This document shows, in pieces, positions 1 through 8,171 of a stretch of 64,000 nt of DNA. Positions within the stretch are counted from its first letter, which is position 1; each line of letters starts with the position of its first letter. The notes beneath the pieces were generated by a model, which was given only the letters and a program-made list of their open reading frames with translations, had not been told where the DNA came from and did no database searches. The DNA comes from GCA-020352575 sp964600365 (GTDB lineage: Bacteria > Actinomycetota > Acidimicrobiia > Spongiisociales > JAENVV01): assembly GCA_964600365.1 (NCBI GenBank), contig CAZRJG010000003.1, positions 1 through 64,000 on the forward strand, given 5' to 3'. Position numbers and translations under genes: made by a program.

Positions 1-296
1 GCGTCCTTCGGCTTCGTGTACATCGCCGCTGCGGCGATCGCCGGGGCCGTGTTGCGCCCGAAGGGCTCGAGGATGAGCTTGGCGTTCGGGATCTCACGGA
101 GGATGAGGCCCTCGTGCGCCGTGCTTCCCACAACGATCGGGCGCTCGGACTCGAGGTCGTCGAGCCGGCCCGCGGTCGCAGCGATCATTGTGCGCTCCTC
201 TGCCAGAGGGAGGAACTGCTTGGGGAGTGAGCGGGTCGAGATGGGCCAGAGTCGGGTGCCTGCGCCACCGGAGAGGATCACGGGGCGCAGCATCAT
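1..296 (-). CDS. manC: Mannose-1-phosphate guanylyltransferase, N-terminal part
   Basis: Only the first ~98 codons lie in the window; the gene continues beyond base 1. The protein begins (M)MLRPVILSGGAGTRLWPIS followed by SLPKQF, the nucleotide-binding signature of the sugar-phosphate nucleotidylyltransferase family that makes GDP-mannose from mannose-1-phosphate and GTP. A later stretch, EPFGRNTAPAIA, is also typical of GDP-mannose pyrophosphorylases rather than glucose-type enzymes. Two adjacent ATGs (296 and 293) are possible; the first gives an ATGA overlap with the stop of the upstream crotonase gene, implying translational coupling. GDP-mannose would feed mannolipid or glycan synthesis. 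The C-terminal half cannot be judged. Confidence 0.9.
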   Translation of the reverse strand, partial: MMLRPVILSGGAGTRLWPISTRSLPKQFLPLAEERTMIAATAGRLDDLESERPIVVGSTAHEGLILREIPNAKLILEPFGRNTAPAIAAAAMYTKPKD

Positions 297-1123
297 TCCC
301 CCTGGTAGTCCGGGTCGCGCGTTTCGAGGTACGCCATCATCGCCTCCCTGAGGTCGTCGGAGTGGAGGAACGAGGAGTTCCACATGGCCACGTACTCGAG
401 GGCCTCGTCCACGGTCCGACCGTCGTTGGCCCGCACGACGTGCTTTGAGCCCCGGACGGCGAGCGGCGAGTTCCCGGCGATCTCGGAGGCCATCGACCGG
501 GCGGAGGCGAGTGCCGCATCGACGTCGGCGTGCACCGAGTTCACGAGTCCGATCTCGAGAGCTCGAGCGGCATCGATGTCCTTGCCGGTGTAGATGAGTT
601 CCGCGGCGTACCCGGCAGGGATGATTCGGGGGAGCCGTTGCAGGGTGCCCACGTCGGCAACCATCGCGATCCGCGTCTCGCGGACGCCGAAGACGGCATC
701 GGCTGTGGCGATGCGGATGTCGCATGCGGTGAGCAGGTCCATGCCGGCGCCGATTGACCAGCCGTGGGCGACCCCGATCACCGGAGTGTCCACCTCGGCG
801 AGGCAGGAGAACGTGTCCTGCATCGAACGGATGTCGTCGAGCAGAGCCCGGCGTCTCGCCACCGGTGAGCCGCCGGTCCCGGAGAGCGACTCCCCGCTGG
901 CGACGAGCGGACCGTAGGCCTTGAGGTCCAGGCCCGACGTGAGGCAGCGACCCCTCCCCGCAACGATGATCGCCCGCACATTCGGGTCGTCGCCGAGCTC
1001 GCGCACGGCCACGGGGAGTTCCTCCCACATCGGCGGGTTGAAGGCGTTGAGTGCTTCGGGTCGGTTGAGCCACACGGAGGCGATGTGTCCATCCCGTTCG
1101 ACCTCGATGACGGTGAAGTCCAT
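293..1123 (-). CDS. Crotonase family protein, dienoyl-CoA isomerase-like
   Basis: 276-residue enoyl-CoA hydratase/isomerase fold protein. The oxyanion-hole regions are visible (GRGRCLTSGLDL near residue 60; HGWSIGAGMDL near 125). The segment VRETRIAMVADVGTLQRLPR keeps the Glu and Asp eight residues apart that define delta3,5-delta2,4-dienoyl-CoA isomerases (mammalian ECH1 type), so isomerisation of dienoyl-CoA during unsaturated fatty acid oxidation is more likely than simple hydration. A -10-like TAGGCT on the minus strand (1133-1138) lies 9 nt before the ATG, suggesting a leaderless transcript. Overlaps manC by 4 nt. Family assignment is firm; the exact substrate is inferred. Confidence 0.85.
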   Translation of the reverse strand: MDFTVIEVERDGHIASVWLNRPEALNAFNPPMWEELPVAVRELGDDPNVRAIIVAGRGRCLTSGLDLKAYGPLVASGESLSGTGGSPVARRRALLDDIRSMQDTFSCLAEVDTPVIGVAHGWSIGAGMDLLTACDIRIATADAVFGVRETRIAMVADVGTLQRLPRIIPAGYAAELIYTGKDIDAARALEIGLVNSVHADVDAALASARSMASEIAGNSPLAVRGSKHVVRANDGRTVDEALEYVAMWNSSFLHSDDLREAMMAYLETRDPDYQGE

Positions 1124-1205
1124 GGTCAGCCGAGCCTAGGGCTCACAGGCCAAGGGGGTCGCCCCGGCTCGGACGTCGGGTACGGGCGGACCTACTCTCT
1201 GGGAG

Positions 1206-1853
1206 ATGGAACTCTCCGAAGCGCTCTACACGACGCGGGCGATGCGCAGGGTGTCGCCGGACCCGGTTCCCGAGGATGTCGTGGCGGCGATGATGGATGC
1301 CGCCATTCGTGCTCCCAGCGGGGGGAACAGTCAGAACTGGCGGTGGATGACCGTGACCGATCCCGAGACGAAGGCCGCGCTCGGCCCCCTCTACCGGGAG
1401 GCGTGGGCGGAGCTGCAGGACACGGCCTATGCGGGTCGCCGGGAGGCCGCGGAGGCCCGCGGTGACGAGACAATCCTCCGCGTCCTGCGATCGTCGGACT
1501 GGCTCGCCGAGTGCTTCGAGCAGGTGCCCCTGTGGGTCCTCGCGTTCCACCGGAACGATCCCTCCGGTGCCTCCATCTACCCGGCGGTTTGGAACCTCAT
1601 GCTCGCCGCCCGTGGCCACGGGGTCGGCACCTGTATCACCACGATCCTTGGCTTCTTCCGCGGTCCCCAGGCCATGGAGGTCCTCGGCGTGCCCCAGGAC
1701 AAGGGTTGGACGATGGCCGCTGCGGTCTCGGCCGGGTATCCGCTCGGGCGCTGGGGGGTGGCGAAGCGAGCCCCTGCCCAGCACGTGACCTACGCCGAGC
1801 GTTGGGGTGAGCCCGTGGCGTGGTCGGTCGACGAACCCCTGTGGAACGGATGA
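1206..1853 (+). CDS. Nitroreductase family FMN oxidoreductase
   Basis: 215 residues. The start, MELSEALYTTRAMRRVSPDP, and the following PSGGNSQNW are the FMN-phosphate binding signatures of the nitroreductase fold (typical R-S/A-x-R then P-S-x-x-N-x-Q-x-W). Members reduce nitro compounds, quinones or F420/flavin-linked substrates with NAD(P)H; this one's substrate is not evident. TACTCT at 1193-1198 lies 7 nt upstream of the ATG, a probable leaderless promoter. The stop codon overlaps the ATG of the next gene (ATGA), so the two are co-translated. The promoter region is shared divergently with the crotonase gene ending at 1123. Confidence 0.85.
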   Translation: MELSEALYTTRAMRRVSPDPVPEDVVAAMMDAAIRAPSGGNSQNWRWMTVTDPETKAALGPLYREAWAELQDTAYAGRREAAEARGDETILRVLRSSDWLAECFEQVPLWVLAFHRNDPSGASIYPAVWNLMLAARGHGVGTCITTILGFFRGPQAMEVLGVPQDKGWTMAAAVSAGYPLGRWGVAKRAPAQHVTYAERWGEPVAWSVDEPLWNG

Positions 1854-2416
1854 GGTATTTGCGGCTCGCCATCGACCTCGACGGGGTCGTCGCCAACTTC
1901 AACGCCGGATGGGTCCGGTTCTACAACCGCGACTTCGATGCCGACCTCACCGTCGACCTCGTCGACGACTGGGACGTCATCCCGCGGATCACCCACTTCT
2001 CCTCCATGGGCCAGTTCTGGGACTGGGCTGCGGACCTCGACGGGTCGAGCCTGTTCCGCCACCTCGACACCTTCCCCGACGCCGTCCCGGCGCTCGACGA
2101 CCTCGACCGCATGGGCCATCACATCGCCATCGTCACCACGAAGCCGGACTTCGCAGTGCACGACACCCTGTGCTGGCTCGGTGAGCGGCGGATCCCCACG
2201 ACCGAGGTGCACATCACCGACGACAAGCCCGCGGTGGATGCCGACGTGTACCTCGAAGACGCTCCGCACCAGTTGCGACGGATCCGCCGCAAGCGCCCGG
2301 AGGCGGTCGTGGTGCGGTTTGTGCGGCCGTGGAATGCGCCGCTCGACGGCGTCGAGGACATCCACACGTGGGACGAGTTCGTGGAACTCGTTGGCCACCT
2401 GTCGGCCCACGACTGA
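1850..2416 (+). CDS. HAD-family 5'-nucleotidase-like phosphatase
   Basis: 188 residues. The N-terminus LRLAIDLDGVVANFNAGW contains the DxDGV motif I of haloacid dehalogenase phosphatases, with the nucleophile and acid/base aspartates two residues apart. The HITDDKPAVDADVYLEDAP region supplies the late acidic motif. Spacing and the W/Y-rich cap resemble the 5'(3')-deoxyribonucleotidase (NT5C) family that dephosphorylates (deoxy)pyrimidine monophosphates, but the substrate is an inference. ATG at 1850 overlaps the nitroreductase stop; an in-frame upstream ATG at 1820 would run inside that gene and is less likely. Followed 20 nt later by dnaX. Confidence 0.75.
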   Translation: MRYLRLAIDLDGVVANFNAGWVRFYNRDFDADLTVDLVDDWDVIPRITHFSSMGQFWDWAADLDGSSLFRHLDTFPDAVPALDDLDRMGHHIAIVTTKPDFAVHDTLCWLGERRIPTTEVHITDDKPAVDADVYLEDAPHQLRRIRRKRPEAVVVRFVRPWNAPLDGVEDIHTWDEFVELVGHLSAHD

Positions 2417-2435
2417 CCCCTGATACGCTCCGCCC

Positions 2436-4199
2436 GTGGACTACCAGGCTCTCTACCGGAAGTACCGGCCGCAACGTTTCGAGGACGTGGTGGGCCAGTC
2501 GCACGTCACGTCGACCCTCTCTAGGGAGATCACGTCCGACCAGGTTGCCCATGCCTACCTGTTCACGGGTCCGCGAGGCACCGGGAAGACCACCACCGCG
2601 AGGATCTTCGCCAAGGCGCTCAACTGCCCCGATCGTTCGGCCGAGGGGGAGCCCTGCGACGTCTGCGCATCCTGCCGGTCGATCACGAATGGATCGTCGT
2701 TCGACGTGATCGAGATGGACGCTGCGTCCCACAACTCGGTCGACGACGTCCGCGACCTCAACCTGAGCGTCACCACCGTTGCCTCGGTGGGAGGGGGCCG
2801 GCGGGTGTTCATCCTCGACGAGGCCCACATGCTCTCGAAGGCTGCGGCGAATGCCCTCCTCAAGACGCTCGAGGAGCCCCCGTCCCACGTCCACTTCGTG
2901 CTGGCGACCACCGAGCCCTACCGCCTGCTCGACACCATCCGCAGCCGCACCCAGCGCTTCGACTTCCACCCCGTCTCGCTCGTCTCGATCGTTGACCACC
3001 TCGAGCGCATCTCGGGGATGGAAGGGTTCACCTCCGGTCGCGACGGACTGGTCGCGATCGCCCGGCACGCACGGGGCTCGGTCCGCGACTCGCTGTCGCT
3101 CCTGGAGCAGGTCGCCGCCCTCGGTGACGGCGATGTCCACGTCGCGGGGGTGCGGAACGCCCTCGGCCTCGCCGACTCGGAGAAGTTCCCCCGGCTCGCC
3201 CGGGCGATCCAGGACGCTGACGCCGGGGCGGTGCTCACGCTCGTGCAGGAACTGGACGCCGACGGCGTCGACCTCCGCCGGTTCTTCGCCGAGGCGATCG
3301 GATTCTTCCGCGGGGTCTTCCTCGCGGGGTACGTCGGCGAGGTCGCCTCGATCGTGGACGAGCCGGACGAAGTGGTCGCAGAGTGGAAGGCGCTCGCGGC
3401 CGAGATGCCGACCTCTACCGTGCTCCGCGCCGTGGACGAGCTCGGCGAGGGCCTCGTGCGCATTCGTGAAGGCCGCGAAGAACGACTCATGGTCGAACTC
3501 ACCCTCCTCCGCCTGGTTCGTCCGGAGCTCGGTGACGACCTCGGGGCCCTGCGCCAGCGCCTCGATGCCCTCGAACGGAGGATGGGGAAGGCGACCCCGG
3601 CTTCGGCACCGTCTGCGGAACTCGCTCCGAAGCCGAAGCCCGCGCCCGCCCCGAGGCAGGACCCCGAGCCCACTGCCGCCCCGAGCCCGCCCCCAGCGCC
3701 GGCCGTCGAGGCGTCTCCCGAGGAACCCGTCGGCGACCCGGTCGAGGTCGACGAGCCCGTCGATGTGCCAGTGGTGGCGCCCCTTTCGCTGGCAGCGGTG
3801 CGTTCGGCGTGGCCGCAGGTCTTCGGGCGTCTGCGTGACGAGCTGGGGCCGCGGCGCACTGCGCTCCTCAGGGAGTCCAACCCGGGAGTGGTCGACGGCG
3901 ACAGGGTGGTCCTCCACGTCCGCATGTCGTTCCACCTCGAGAAGCTCCGGGCCGACCCGCAGGTGGCGGCCATGGTGTCCCGCGAGTTGGGCGTCCTCCT
4001 CGGAGGCACGCCGAAGATCTCATTCGCCCCCGAGGACGGTGCGGGCGCCACCACCTCGACGCCGGTTGTCGAGGTCGAGGAGCACGACGCCACGGAGGAA
4101 CTCCCCGACAAGGAGCGGTTGGACGAGGCGCCCGAGCAGGATCCGATCGCCCTCCTCGAGGAAGCGTTCGGCGAAGGCAGCGTCGAAGAGCTCGACTGA
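2436..4199 (+). CDS. dnaX: DNA polymerase III subunit gamma/tau
   Basis: 587-residue clamp-loader ATPase. Walker A GPRGTGKT is at residues 45-52, zinc-binding cysteines at 64, 74, 77 and 80, and Walker B/DEAH at about 128-131 (LDEAHML). AAA+ and clamp-loader collar domains follow to about residue 375, then a Pro/Ala/Glu-rich linker and a C-terminal tau-like domain (about 435-535). Start is GTG; TACGCT at 2424-2429 lies 6 nt upstream, supporting it and a leaderless message. First gene of the classic dnaX-ybaB-recR cluster. No frameshift slip site was looked for beyond noting no obvious A-run; the full-length form is encoded. Confidence 0.97.
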   Translation: MDYQALYRKYRPQRFEDVVGQSHVTSTLSREITSDQVAHAYLFTGPRGTGKTTTARIFAKALNCPDRSAEGEPCDVCASCRSITNGSSFDVIEMDAASHNSVDDVRDLNLSVTTVASVGGGRRVFILDEAHMLSKAAANALLKTLEEPPSHVHFVLATTEPYRLLDTIRSRTQRFDFHPVSLVSIVDHLERISGMEGFTSGRDGLVAIARHARGSVRDSLSLLEQVAALGDGDVHVAGVRNALGLADSEKFPRLARAIQDADAGAVLTLVQELDADGVDLRRFFAEAIGFFRGVFLAGYVGEVASIVDEPDEVVAEWKALAAEMPTSTVLRAVDELGEGLVRIREGREERLMVELTLLRLVRPELGDDLGALRQRLDALERRMGKATPASAPSAELAPKPKPAPAPRQDPEPTAAPSPPPAPAVEASPEEPVGDPVEVDEPVDVPVVAPLSLAAVRSAWPQVFGRLRDELGPRRTALLRESNPGVVDGDRVVLHVRMSFHLEKLRADPQVAAMVSRELGVLLGGTPKISFAPEDGAGATTSTPVVEVEEHDATEELPDKERLDEAPEQDPIALLEEAFGEGSVEELD

Positions 4200-4238
4200 C
4201 CCTTCTGGGCCGCCCCACCCGGGGGCTACCCTGCGCCC

Positions 4239-4565
4239 ATGGGTATGCGACCGCAGGACATGCAGCGCCTCATGCAGCAGGCGCAACAGATGCAGGCACA
4301 ACTCCAATCGGCCCAGGCCGAGCTCGCCTCGCAGGAGTTCAGGGGATCCGCCGGCGGCGGCGTCGTCACCGCCACGGTGCTCGGCTCGGGGAAGGTCGTC
4401 TCGGTTGAGATCGATCCCTCGGTGATCGACCCCGATGATCCCGAGATGCTCGGCGACCTCGTGACTGCTGCCGTGAACGCTGCCATCGATACCGCCTCGG
4501 CCGCCGCCGAGTCGCAGATGGGAGGCCTCACCGAGGGCCTCGACCTCGGGGGCCTGCTCGGCTGA
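4239..4565 (+). CDS. ybaB: YbaB/EbfC family nucleoid-associated protein
   Basis: 108 residues. The Met/Gln-rich N-terminal helix (MQRLMQQAQQMQAQLQSAQ) and the short beta region with GGGVVTATVLGSGKVVSVEI are diagnostic of the YbaB/EbfC family, small dimeric DNA-binding proteins almost always encoded between dnaX and recR. TACCCT (4227-4232) lies 6 nt before the ATG. The stop TGA and the recR ATG share one base (TGATG), so recR is translationally coupled. The precise cellular role of the family is not settled; nucleoid organisation and a link to recombination are the usual proposals. Confidence 0.93.
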   Translation: MGMRPQDMQRLMQQAQQMQAQLQSAQAELASQEFRGSAGGGVVTATVLGSGKVVSVEIDPSVIDPDDPEMLGDLVTAAVNAAIDTASAAAESQMGGLTEGLDLGGLLG

Positions 4566-5167
4566 TGTTCGACGGCCCGATCCAGCGGCTCGTCGATGAG
4601 CTCGCCCGGCTGCCGGGCGTCGGCCGCAAGAGCGCCCAGCGCCTCGCCTTCCACCTCCTCAACACCGAGGAGGCCGATGCCCGTCGCCTCGCCCAGGCCA
4701 TCGTCGAGATGAGGGAACAGGTGCGACTCTGCGCCCGATGCTTCAACGTCGCATCCGAGGAGGAGTGTGGCATCTGCCGCGATGCCCGAAGGGACTCGTC
4801 GCTGCTCTGCGTCGTGGAGCGGGCCCAGGACATCATCGTGATCGAGAAGACCGCGGAGTTCGGGGGCCGGTACCACGTGCTCGGAGGTCACCTCTCGCCA
4901 ATCGACGGCATGCACGCCGAGCAGCTCCGCATCCGCGAGTTGCACGACCGTGTCCGCGACGAGGGAGTCGTTGAGCTCATCATCGCGACCAACCCCACGG
5001 TCGAAGGCGATGCCACTGCCATGTTCATCGCGAGGGAGATGGCCGCCGAGGGCCTTCGGATCACGCGCCTCGCGTCGGGCCTCCCGGTCGGTGGGGACCT
5101 CGACTACGCCGACGAGATCACCCTCGGCCGAGCCTTCCTCGGCCGACGGGACATCCCCACCGGGTGA
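4565..5167 (+). CDS. recR: Recombination mediator protein RecR
   Basis: 200 residues, the standard length. N-terminal helix-hairpin-helix (LARLPGVGRKSAQRLAFHLL), a four-cysteine zinc finger (CARCFNVASEEECGIC, about 58-73), and a Toprim domain (about 80-175) are present. RecR works with RecF/RecO to load RecA at single-strand gaps. The gene starts within the ybaB stop and its own stop overlaps the GTG of the downstream glycosyltransferase (GTGA), so all four genes form one operon. Intact, nothing odd. Confidence 0.97.
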   Translation: MFDGPIQRLVDELARLPGVGRKSAQRLAFHLLNTEEADARRLAQAIVEMREQVRLCARCFNVASEEECGICRDARRDSSLLCVVERAQDIIVIEKTAEFGGRYHVLGGHLSPIDGMHAEQLRIRELHDRVRDEGVVELIIATNPTVEGDATAMFIAREMAAEGLRITRLASGLPVGGDLDYADEITLGRAFLGRRDIPTG

Positions 5168-6249
5168 GGGTCTTCGTCGTCTCCCCGTACCACGGGGGGT
5201 CGCACGCGGCCTGGGCAGAGGGCTGGGCTCGGCATTCGTCCCATGAGGTGCACCTCCTCACGATGGATGCACGCTTCTGGAAGTGGAGGATGTTCGGCGC
5301 ACCGACCACCCTCGCCGGCGAGGCCCAACGACTGGTCGCCGAGGTGGGGCGTCCTGATGTCGTGGTCGCCACCGACATGCTCGACCTCCCGGGGTTCCTC
5401 GGTCGTGCCCGCCGGGTGATCGGTGAGCCCGTCGCCGTGCTCTACATGCACGAGAACCAGCTCACCTACCCACTCGCCGAGGGGGCGAGCGAGGACCTCA
5501 CGTACGCCTTCATGAACTGGCAGTCCATGGAGGCCGCCGACGCCGTGTGGTGGAACTCGGCATTCCACCGTGACCAGGTGCTCGGAGCGCTCCCGGTCCT
5601 CCTCGGGCGCTTCCCCGATCACCGCCACTCCAACCTCATCAGCAGGGTGGAGGCGCGGGGCAGTGTCATGCCGGTGGGCGTGGAGGTGGGTGATCTCCCG
5701 ACCGGGCCGAAGGCGTCGCCGCCGGTGGTCCTCTGGTCGCACCGGTGGGAGTACGACAAGGATCCCGAGGCATTCCTTCGGTCGCTCCGGGCGGTCGAGG
5801 ACCTGCCGTGGGGGTTGGCGTTGTGCGGCGAGCGGTTCCATACCCTTCCGTCCGAGCACGACGAGGTGCTCGCCGAGTTCGATGACCGGGTGGTCCATGA
5901 CGGGTGGGCGACCCGCGATCGGTACGCAGAGGTGCTTGGTATGGCGACCGTCGCGGTCTCGACGGCGCGCCAGGAGTTCTTCGGAATTTCCATGGTCGAG
6001 GCTGGCGCGGCGGGTGCGCTCCCGCTCCTGCCCGACCGGCTCTCCTACCCGGAGGTCTTCCCCGAGGAGCACCACTCCCGGATCCTCTATCGCTCCGAGG
6101 AGGCATTGACCGACCGGCTCCGCGAGGTCCTCCTGGATCCGGACGGAGTGCGCCCACATGCCATGGACCTTGCTGCCGACCTACGGGGACGGTACGGCTG
6201 GGGCGCTGTCACGCCACGCTACGACGCCGCCCTCTCTGCGCTCGCCTGA
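5164..6249 (+). CDS. DUF3524/GTDC1-like glycosyltransferase (tRNA-queuosine mannosyltransferase homologue)
   Basis: 361 residues, GTG start overlapping the recR stop. The N-terminal half carries the hallmark elements of the DUF3524/GTDC1 family: YHGGSH (residues 9-14), FWKWR (38-42), YMHENQLTYP (94-103) and a downstream PDHR. Animal GTDC1 has the same order (YGGSH, WHWR, YFHENQLIYP, PDHR) and is known as QTMAN, the enzyme that mannosylates queuosine in tRNA-Asp. The C-terminal half is a GT-B glycosyltransferase group 1 fold with VWRP-like SHRWEYDKDP and a conserved EAGAAGALPLLP donor-site motif. Role in tRNA modification is an inference from the family; the window has no queuosine synthesis gene. 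Upstream manC at the window edge may supply GDP-mannose. Confidence 0.8.
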   Translation: MRVFVVSPYHGGSHAAWAEGWARHSSHEVHLLTMDARFWKWRMFGAPTTLAGEAQRLVAEVGRPDVVVATDMLDLPGFLGRARRVIGEPVAVLYMHENQLTYPLAEGASEDLTYAFMNWQSMEAADAVWWNSAFHRDQVLGALPVLLGRFPDHRHSNLISRVEARGSVMPVGVEVGDLPTGPKASPPVVLWSHRWEYDKDPEAFLRSLRAVEDLPWGLALCGERFHTLPSEHDEVLAEFDDRVVHDGWATRDRYAEVLGMATVAVSTARQEFFGISMVEAGAAGALPLLPDRLSYPEVFPEEHHSRILYRSEEALTDRLREVLLDPDGVRPHAMDLAADLRGRYGWGAVTPRYDAALSALA

Positions 6250-6306
6250 ACCCCGATGCCCGGGACCGTCCTGTCGATCCCTCCGCGTGCCTGGGCGGGT
6301 TCAGGC
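6244..6306. terminator. Bidirectional hairpin between convergent genes
   Basis: The 10-base arms at 6244-6253 and 6297-6306 are perfect inverted repeats (GCCTGAACCC / GGGTTCAGGC), enclosing a smaller GCCCGGG/CCTGGGC stem. It sits exactly where the dnaX operon ends (stop 6249) and just beyond the stop of the convergent fructokinase gene (6310), so it could end transcripts from both sides. No U-run is present. Confidence 0.5.
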
Positions 6307-6309
6307 CGC

Positions 6310-7179
6310 CTATGCGCCGGCTGCCTGCTCGGCCATCACGAGGGCGCCCACCATGCCAGCTCGGCCCCCGAGTCCGGGCGGCACCAGAAACGTCGTGAGG
6401 TCCGTGTGGGAGTCGGCTCCGGGATACCCGTTGAGCGCAGTTACGAGGGCGTTGCGCGTGGCGTCGAGCATGCCCTCGATCTCCATGACCCCGCCGCCGA
6501 TGATGATGCGTTGGGGAGCGAGTACGGCCACGATCGCAGCGAGGCCCTGGGCGAGGTAGCCCGCCTCCAATGCGATGGCATCGGCGAAGTGGTCGCCGAG
6601 GTCGTGTGAGGGCCGGCCCCACCGCTGGCTGATCGCCGGCCCGCAGGCGAGGCCCTCGAGGCATGAGGAGTGATGGGGGCAGGTACCGGCGAAGTCGTCG
6701 CCGTCGGCCCTGGGGATGAGGATGTGTCCCATCTCGGGGTGGGGGTCGCCATGGAGGGGTCGCCCGCCGACCATCGCCCCACCGCCGACCCCCGTCCCGA
6801 CCGTGAGGTACACGACCGGGTCGACGCCCCTTCCCGCCCCGTGGGCGGCTTCGCCGATGGCCGCCCCGGTCACATCTGTCTCGAGGGTGATCGGGACGTC
6901 GAACGATCGGAACGGGGCTAGGAGGTTGGCGCCCGGCCACCCCTGCTTCGGGGTGGCCCCGATGACGCCCGTATCGAGGTCGATCGGCCCGAAGGTCGCG
7001 ATGCCCATTCCGTCGGGCGCCCCGTGGTCGCGCACCGCTTCCTCGAAGAATGCGAGGCACGCGCCGAGGGTCTCCTCGGGCGTCGTGGTCGGGATGCGGG
7101 CTTGGGAAAGGAGGTCGGGTCCCGTCCCCACCGCGCAGTTGAACTTCGTGCCGCCGGCCTCGACACCGAAGAACACCAC
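6310..7179 (-). CDS. ROK-family sugar kinase, fructokinase-like
   Basis: 289 residues from a GTG at 7179. The N-terminal phosphate loop FGVEAGGTKFNCAVG and the central TGVGGG are ROK kinase signatures. EMGH near residue 157, followed by the zinc-site pattern C-P-H-H-S-S-C-L-E-G-L-A-C-G-P, matches bacterial fructokinases (compare CPYHGDCLEGLASGPA) better than glucokinases. It would phosphorylate fructose to fructose-6-phosphate. The start lies 2 nt past the stop of the FBPase gene, in a three-gene minus-strand operon (thiolase, glpX, this gene). Longer in-frame starts would overlap glpX and are unlikely. Confidence 0.82.
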   Translation of the reverse strand: MVFFGVEAGGTKFNCAVGTGPDLLSQARIPTTTPEETLGACLAFFEEAVRDHGAPDGMGIATFGPIDLDTGVIGATPKQGWPGANLLAPFRSFDVPITLETDVTGAAIGEAAHGAGRGVDPVVYLTVGTGVGGGAMVGGRPLHGDPHPEMGHILIPRADGDDFAGTCPHHSSCLEGLACGPAISQRWGRPSHDLGDHFADAIALEAGYLAQGLAAIVAVLAPQRIIIGGGVMEIEGMLDATRNALVTALNGYPGADSHTDLTTFLVPPGLGGRAGMVGALVMAEQAAGA

Positions 7180-7181
7180 GG

Positions 7182-8171
7182 CTACTCGTCCAACTTCGCC
7201 TCGAGCGTCCTCAGTCGGTCGAGGTTGTGCTCGGAGCGCACCCAGCGGATCGACCCGGTCTTCGAGCGCATCACCACCGAGTGGGTGACGACCTTGTGTC
7301 GCCACTCGAAGTCGACGCCGTCGAGCAGCTCTCCGTCGGTGATGCCGGTCGCTGCGAAGAACGTGTTGCTGGAGGCGACGAGGTCGTCGAGGGACAGGAC
7401 GCGCGTGATGTCGTGGCCGTGCTCCTCGGCGTACCTGCGCTCCTCGTCGTTGCGGGGCCACACCCGCCCCTGGAAGTCGCCGCCCATAGCCTTGAGGGCT
7501 GCGGCGGCGATGACGGCTTCGGGCGATCCACCGATGCCGAAGAGGACATCGATGCCGGAACCCTCCCGCGCAGTGGCGATGGCGCCCGAGACGTCGCCGT
7601 CCCGGATGAGCCTGATGCGTGCGCCCTCAGCCCGGCAGGCGTCGATGAACGGCTGGTTCCGGGGCCGGTCGAGGATGATCGCCGTGAGGTCGCTCACGTC
7701 CTTCTCGGTCGCCTTGGCGATGCGGGCAAGGTTCTCCTTCACCGGGGCATCGAGATCGACGGCCCCCTTGGCCGCGGGTCCCACGGCGATCTTGTCCATG
7801 TAGACGAGTGATCCCGGGGCGTACATCGAGCCGCGTTCGGCGAGTGCGATGACTGCGAGGGCGCCGGGCATTCCGTTCGCCGTGAGGGTGGTCCCGTCGA
7901 CGGGGTCGACCGCAACATCCACGGCAGGGCCGTTCCCGTTGCCGACCCGCTCCCCGTTGGCCAACCATGGGGCCTCGTCCTTCTCACCCTCGCCGATGAC
8001 GATCACGCCGTCCATGTCAATCGAGTTGAGGATGTCGCGCATCGCCTCGACGGCAGCGTCGTCGGCAGCTTCCTTGTCGCCGCGCCCCTGCCACCGCGCC
8101 GACGCGATGGCCGCGGACTCGGTGACCCGGGCGAGCTCGAGACCCAGGTTGCGTTCGGGTATCCCGGCCAT
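7182..8171 (-). CDS. glpX: Fructose-1,6-bisphosphatase class II
   Basis: 329 residues. The GlpX signatures GEGEKDEAPWLANGE (about 57-71) and DPVDGTTLTANG (about 85-96) give the metal-binding acidic residues of the lithium-sensitive phosphatase fold. Converts fructose-1,6-bisphosphate to fructose-6-phosphate in gluconeogenesis; most actinobacteria use this class as their only FBPase. ATG at 8171 shares one base with the thiolase stop (TGATG), so a shorter, coupled start is preferred to the longer in-frame ORF. Together with the adjacent fructokinase-like gene it points to control of the fructose-6-phosphate pool. Confidence 0.95.
   Translation of the reverse strand: MAGIPERNLGLELARVTESAAIASARWQGRGDKEAADDAAVEAMRDILNSIDMDGVIVIGEGEKDEAPWLANGERVGNGNGPAVDVAVDPVDGTTLTANGMPGALAVIALAERGSMYAPGSLVYMDKIAVGPAAKGAVDLDAPVKENLARIAKATEKDVSDLTAIILDRPRNQPFIDACRAEGARIRLIRDGDVSGAIATAREGSGIDVLFGIGGSPEAVIAAAALKAMGGDFQGRVWPRNDEERRYAEEHGHDITRVLSLDDLVASSNTFFAATGITDGELLDGVDFEWRHKVVTHSVVMRSKTGSIRWVRSEHNLDRLRTLEAKLDE

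Noticed and set aside
2400..2440. Signal recognition particle RNA upstream of dnaX
   Set aside because: Many bacteria place ffs here, but only about 20 nt separate the HAD gene and dnaX, far too short.
2214..3935. 573-codon minus-strand frame over dnaX
   Set aside because: Antisense shadow; the plus-strand dnaX has complete Walker and zinc motifs, while this frame is charged and repetitive without a recognisable fold.
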